Shown here piece after piece: positions 31,939-33,937 of a stretch of 33,937 nt of DNA. This DNA comes from Actinomyces bouchesdurhonensis (GTDB taxonomy: Bacteria > Actinomycetota > Actinomycetes > Actinomycetales > Actinomycetaceae). The position numbers were made by a program, and so were the translations under genes. Where the stretch lies: NCBI RefSeq assembly GCF_900128465.1, contig NZ_LT635868.1, positions 663,597 to 697,533 on the forward strand, read 5' to 3'. The first letter of the stretch is position 1; every line of letters starts with the position of its first letter. The notes under the pieces were generated by a model, which was not told where the DNA came from, did no database searches, and saw nothing but the letters and a program-made list of their open reading frames with translations.

Positions 31939-32013
31939 GGGGGTTTTGCAGCATTAGGAGTCTCCCTTCGGCGTGTCGTCGGCGTGTCGTGCCTCTAATG
32001 GTGCAATTCCCCC
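31939..32013. repeat. Palindromic element, copy 3
   Basis: A 75-base copy starting 168 bases after copy 2. It shares its left flank (GGGAGCATGACGCC, GGGGTAGTGGT) with copy 1 and its right flank with copy 2. The repeat units are therefore larger than the palindrome. Confidence 0.8.
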
Positions 32014-32050
32014 GTTTACTGTCGGTGAGGTCGCGCCTCGGGGCAGCGTG

Positions 32051-32128
32051 GCGCCCAAGTCGCAGACCACCTCGGTAACAAACGCCGACAATGGGGTGTC
32101 GTGGGCAAGGTGGTCTGCGTTGTGGGCG
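32051..32128. repeat. 78-bp inverted-repeat element
   Basis: GCGCCCA-AGT-CGCAGACCACCT (32051-32072) faces AGGTGGTCTGCG-TTG-TGGGCGC (32107-32128): 19 of 22 positions pair. The left arm recurs alone at about 31643-31664, so the element exists in a second, partial copy. Confidence 0.7.
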
Positions 32129-32226
32129 CAACGGCGCCTGACCTGGCGTGCCGCTCGCGAACCGCTGACAATGCGCGTTAACCCCGTGACACGCACGCCA
32201 ACCCCTAGAGATGCGCGTGGGCGTCG

Positions 32227-32339
32227 CCCACGCGCATACCATCGAACCCACGCGCATACCGTCGGACCCACGTGCGAAATGTCGGACCCACGCAAGGCTT
32301 AGAGGGGCCACGCGCGAGGTGTCGGGTCCACGTGTGTGG
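32227..32339. repeat. 20-bp tandem repeat array, about six units
   Basis: Units start CCCACG (variants GCCACG, TCCACG) at 32227, 32247, 32267, 32287, 32307 and 32327. The first two, CCCACGCGCATACCATCGAA and CCCACGCGCATACCGTCGGA, are nearly identical; later ones decay. The period is exactly 20, which is not a multiple of three and is about two helical turns. Confidence 0.8.
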
Positions 32340-32377
32340 GGAGGAGCGCAGGCAGCTAGCGCGCGCTCGGGGTGGTT

Positions 32378-32482
32378 TCGCATGCAATTCGATTGAGTGA
32401 ATTTTCAACAGTGTCCGCAAACGTTGCAATTCCAACAATATGGTTGCGCGGTGCGGCACAGTATCGGGGGAATTGCATGCGA
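32378..32482. repeat. 105-bp segment with 13-bp perfect inverted ends
   Basis: TCGCATGCAATTC (32378-32390) is the exact reverse complement of GAATTGCATGCGA (32470-32482). The inside is AT-richer than the surroundings. The right end reads GGGGGAATTGCA, the same 12 bases that form one end of the palindromic elements on the other strand. Looks like a miniature inverted-repeat element. Confidence 0.65.
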
Positions 32483-32654
32483 CATTCGCGGGATAGCTCG
32501 CCGGGCGGGAGTCATGCGCTGCCACCCATAGCACCGCCGGTAGCGCAGCCAGTGGCGTGCCAGCGGCCTGGCACGGTGGATACCGTCGCCGCAAACGACC
32601 TGCGCAAGCCCCATCGCGACAGATCAAGGGACCACGCACAGGCTCGCACTGAAA

Positions 32655-32860
32655 CAACCACCTCCAATACCGACTTTCCCGCACCAGCAAGCCGACAAGT
32701 CACCATAAACCAACACGCTTTGTCCATCCTCCACGTTGGTCCCAACCACCTCCAACACCGATTTTCCCGCATCAACAAGCCGAAAAGTCACCACAAACCA
32801 ACACGTTTTGTCCTTTAACCCCAAGTCGCCACATAACCAACACGTTTTGTCCTTTAACCC
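32655..32860. repeat. Minisatellite, 88-bp period, two and a half units
   Basis: Unit A (32655-32725) and unit B (32743-32813) both run from CAACCACCTCCAA(T/C)ACCGA through CCAACACG(C/T)TTTGTCC. A shortened third unit (32823-32852) keeps only the AAGTC...TTTTGTCC part; TCCTTTAACCC follows B and C. The period is 88 bases between A and B. Confidence 0.8.
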
Positions 32861-32940
32861 AGTTAATCCTCGAGATGAGGACGGCGGGAGGGGCGGCGTG
32901 CCTCTTGTTGGCACGAGAGGTTTCCTTGGAGCGACAGGGA

Positions 32941-32975
32941 AATAATAAACGCCCGCGACGACAGTCGCGGGCGTT
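32941..32975 (-). terminator. Terminator of rpmB (possibly two-way)
   Basis: A perfect 12-bp stem (32948-32959 with 32964-32975). Read on the minus strand, AACGCCCGCGAC-TGTC-GTCGCGGGCGTT is followed by TATTATT, a good rho-independent signal 34 bases after the rpmB stop. Confidence 0.85.
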
Positions 32976-33008
32976 GTTCCTCCGCCCGATGGGCGTCGGT
33001 TGTGTCCT

Positions 33009-33200
33009 TCAGATCGCGCGGGCGACCTTGTCAGACTTTAGGCACTTGGTGCACACGTTCAGACGCTTGGGCGTCCCATTGACAAGGGCGCGAACGCGCT
33101 GGATGTTCGGATTCCACCGGCGGTTGGTGCGAACGTGCGAGTGCGACACGCTCTTGCCGAAGCCGGGTCCCTTACCGCACACGTCACAAACGGCAGCCAC
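33009..33200 (-). CDS. rpmB: 50S ribosomal protein L28, zinc-binding (C+) form
   Basis: A 63-residue large-subunit protein: [20 protein letters not shown], then [15 protein letters not shown] and [13 protein letters not shown]. Two CxxC pairs (CDVC and CTKC) mark the zinc-containing C+ form; many actinobacteria also carry a zinc-free paralog elsewhere. The start is GTG at 33200 (minus strand) behind GAGGAGAA. It is a single-gene unit with its own promoter and terminator, divergent from the DAK2-domain gene, a conserved actinobacterial pairing. Confidence 0.96.
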   Translation of the reverse strand: MAAVCDVCGKGPGFGKSVSHSHVRTNRRWNPNIQRVRALVNGTPKRLNVCTKCLKSDKVARAI

Positions 33201-33295
33201 GATGTTCTCCTCGGTATGTCTTCCAGTTCAGTCTTTGGCTCCCCGCGGTCGCGGGAAACGCATCCTTCGGTGCTTGAACCGAAGGCAACCATGAC

Positions 33296-33325
33296 AGAAT
33301 AGCGGATGATGCGCGCTTTCAACAA
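33296..33325 (-). promoter_or_regulatory. Promoter of rpmB
   Basis: On the minus strand TTGTTG (33325-33320), 18-base spacer, TATTCT (33301-33296). The leader of about 90 bases holds two hairpins: CCTTCGG...CCGAAGG (33264-33285) and CCCGC-GGTC-GCGGG (about 33242-33255). Confidence 0.5.
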
Positions 33326-33405
33326 GTCGCACGCTGTGCCGTTCATGTCAGGTCGCACACAGCGAGGGTCGTGAGGACAATTGTTAGGGGTTTGAAAGGG
33401 AAGCT

Positions 33406-33937
33406 ATGGAACTGAATGCATCGGTGATCATCGCGGCGTGCCGCGCGGGGGCCGAGGAGGCCACCAGGCTCGCGCCTTTCCTTGACGACCTGGACGGCTG
33501 GGATGGGGCGGACTGCGACACCGGCACGAATGCGGCAGCGACGATGGCCGCCCTGGCGGCCGCGATGGATTCCCTGGAGCCGCGCGCGCATCTGCGAGTC
33601 GCGCTCGAGGTGGCCGTGGAGACCCTGATCCGCATGGGCGTGGGGCACAGCAGCGTTGCCCTGGCCGCCCTGTTCGAGGCGTGGGCGGGGGTCCTGGGGG
33701 ACGCGGCGCAGGTGACGCCCCTGGTCCTGCGTCGGATGCTCGCCTCCTCCCTTGCGCCGTCCTCCGCCTTTATTGACTGGTCGGATGCGCTGGCGGAGAT
33801 GCTCGGCGGTGCGGTTCGTGAGCTTGCGGAGCTGGGGCCCACGCTGCCCGAGGCGGAGGACGTCTTCTCCCGCTTCTCCTCCCAGGCGCAGATCGGCCTC
33901 GTGGACGCGACGAACGAGGCGACGGGCAGGATCGACC
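33406..33937 (+). CDS. DAK2/DhaL-domain protein, N-terminal part (runs off the window)
   Basis: ATG 33406 follows AAAGGGA and the frame stays open to the last base (about 177 codons). The early block DGWDGADCDTGTNAAATM matches the nucleotide/Mg-binding loop of the DhaL/DAK2 family (usually DGDTGTN). The two Asp of D-x-D remain, with Cys in place of Gly. Later text is helical and Ala-rich (GHSSVALAALFEAWAGVLGD), as in DhaL helix bundles. In actinobacteria a DAK2 protein of the FakA/YloV type lies between rpmB and recG, which fits. Whether this one acts as a fatty-acid kinase is not shown. Confidence 0.8.
   Translation, partial: MELNASVIIAACRAGAEEATRLAPFLDDLDGWDGADCDTGTNAAATMAALAAAMDSLEPRAHLRVALEVAVETLIRMGVGHSSVALAALFEAWAGVLGDAAQVTPLVLRRMLASSLAPSSAFIDWSDALAEMLGGAVRELAELGPTLPEAEDVFSRFSSQAQIGLVDATNEATGRID

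Larger units (their letters stand above)
31088..33008. other. 1.9-kb gene-free, repeat-dense region
   Basis: No frame here has a credible ribosome site plus protein-like composition. The open frames that cross it on both strands are built from translated repeats. It holds a hairpin at 31326-31357, three palindromic elements, an inverted repeat at 32051-32128, 20-bp tandem repeats, an element with 13-bp inverted ends and a minisatellite. From 31088 to 31320 I see only a possible diverged fragment of the minisatellite unit (GAAACAACCAGTTTCAATAC, about 31224-31243). Confidence 0.7.

Noticed and set aside
31509-32013. Insertion sequence
   Set aside because: No transposase or remnant of one is found in the region; only short palindromic elements are present.
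32227-32339. CRISPR array
   Set aside because: The 20-bp units are directly adjacent without spacers and there are no cas genes.
31261-32690. Long minus-strand open frames across the repeat region with recurring peptides such as CTIRGTTRRRHAEGRLLMLQ
   Set aside because: The recurring peptides are translations of the 75-bp palindromic elements and the flanking direct repeats; there is no consistent start, domain or codon pattern. Treated as non-coding repeats.
32624-32914. Minus-strand frame with repeated AGKSVLEVV, resembling a GKS nucleotide-binding loop
   Set aside because: The apparent motif is the translated minisatellite unit, it recurs with the repeat and has no following protein fold.

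Overview
The window looks like chromosome of a high-GC Gram-positive actinobacterium, most likely an Actinomyces/Schaalia-type member of the Actinomycetales. This is inferred from gene order (murG-murC-ftsQ-ftsZ-pgeF-sepF-yggT-divIVA-lspA-rluD-dnaE, then priA-sseB-infC-rpmI-rplT), protein style, and probable leaderless genes. I could not run any search, so the genus is a judgement.

Region 1 (1-7.9 kb) is the end of the division and cell-wall cluster: the last codons of murG, then murC, ftsQ, ftsZ, pgeF, sepF, yggT and divIVA, mostly joined by stop/start overlaps. It is followed by lspA and an RluD-type pseudouridine synthase. Region 2 (8-17.6 kb) is housekeeping: dnaE, an S4-domain gene on the minus strand, an unrecognised gene, priA/hisA, an SseB-family gene, infC (probable ATC start behind a structured leader), rpmI, rplT, a SpoU-type RNA methyltransferase and thiL. 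dnaE and thiL have -10 boxes placed so that transcription would begin at the start codon.

Region 3 (17.6-31.1 kb) is accessory. It holds six paralogous single-pass membrane proteins of about 380-420 residues. Each has a cytoplasmic tail (Pro/Ala-rich in most copies), one membrane helix, a conserved membrane-proximal domain and a divergent outer domain with an invariant C-x10-C motif. Each has its own recognisable promoter, and several are closed by strong hairpins. Copies 2 and 3 share a nearly identical 5' part (promoter to mid-gene) and then diverge abruptly, as expected from a recent duplication or gene conversion that left a chimera. Between copies 5 and 6 lies a proline-catabolism module, a TetR regulator and a bifunctional PutA, with three GTGT-N-ACAC-like sites that may be the operator.

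Region 4 (31.1-33.0 kb) has no convincing gene and is dense in repeats: three 75-76 bp imperfect palindromes, a 78 bp inverted repeat, a run of 20-bp tandem repeats, a 105 bp segment with 13-bp perfect inverted ends, and an 88-bp-period minisatellite. The window closes with rpmB (minus strand) and the start of a DAK2/DhaL-domain gene, an actinobacterial core order. No rRNA, tRNA, CRISPR array or transposase gene was seen.
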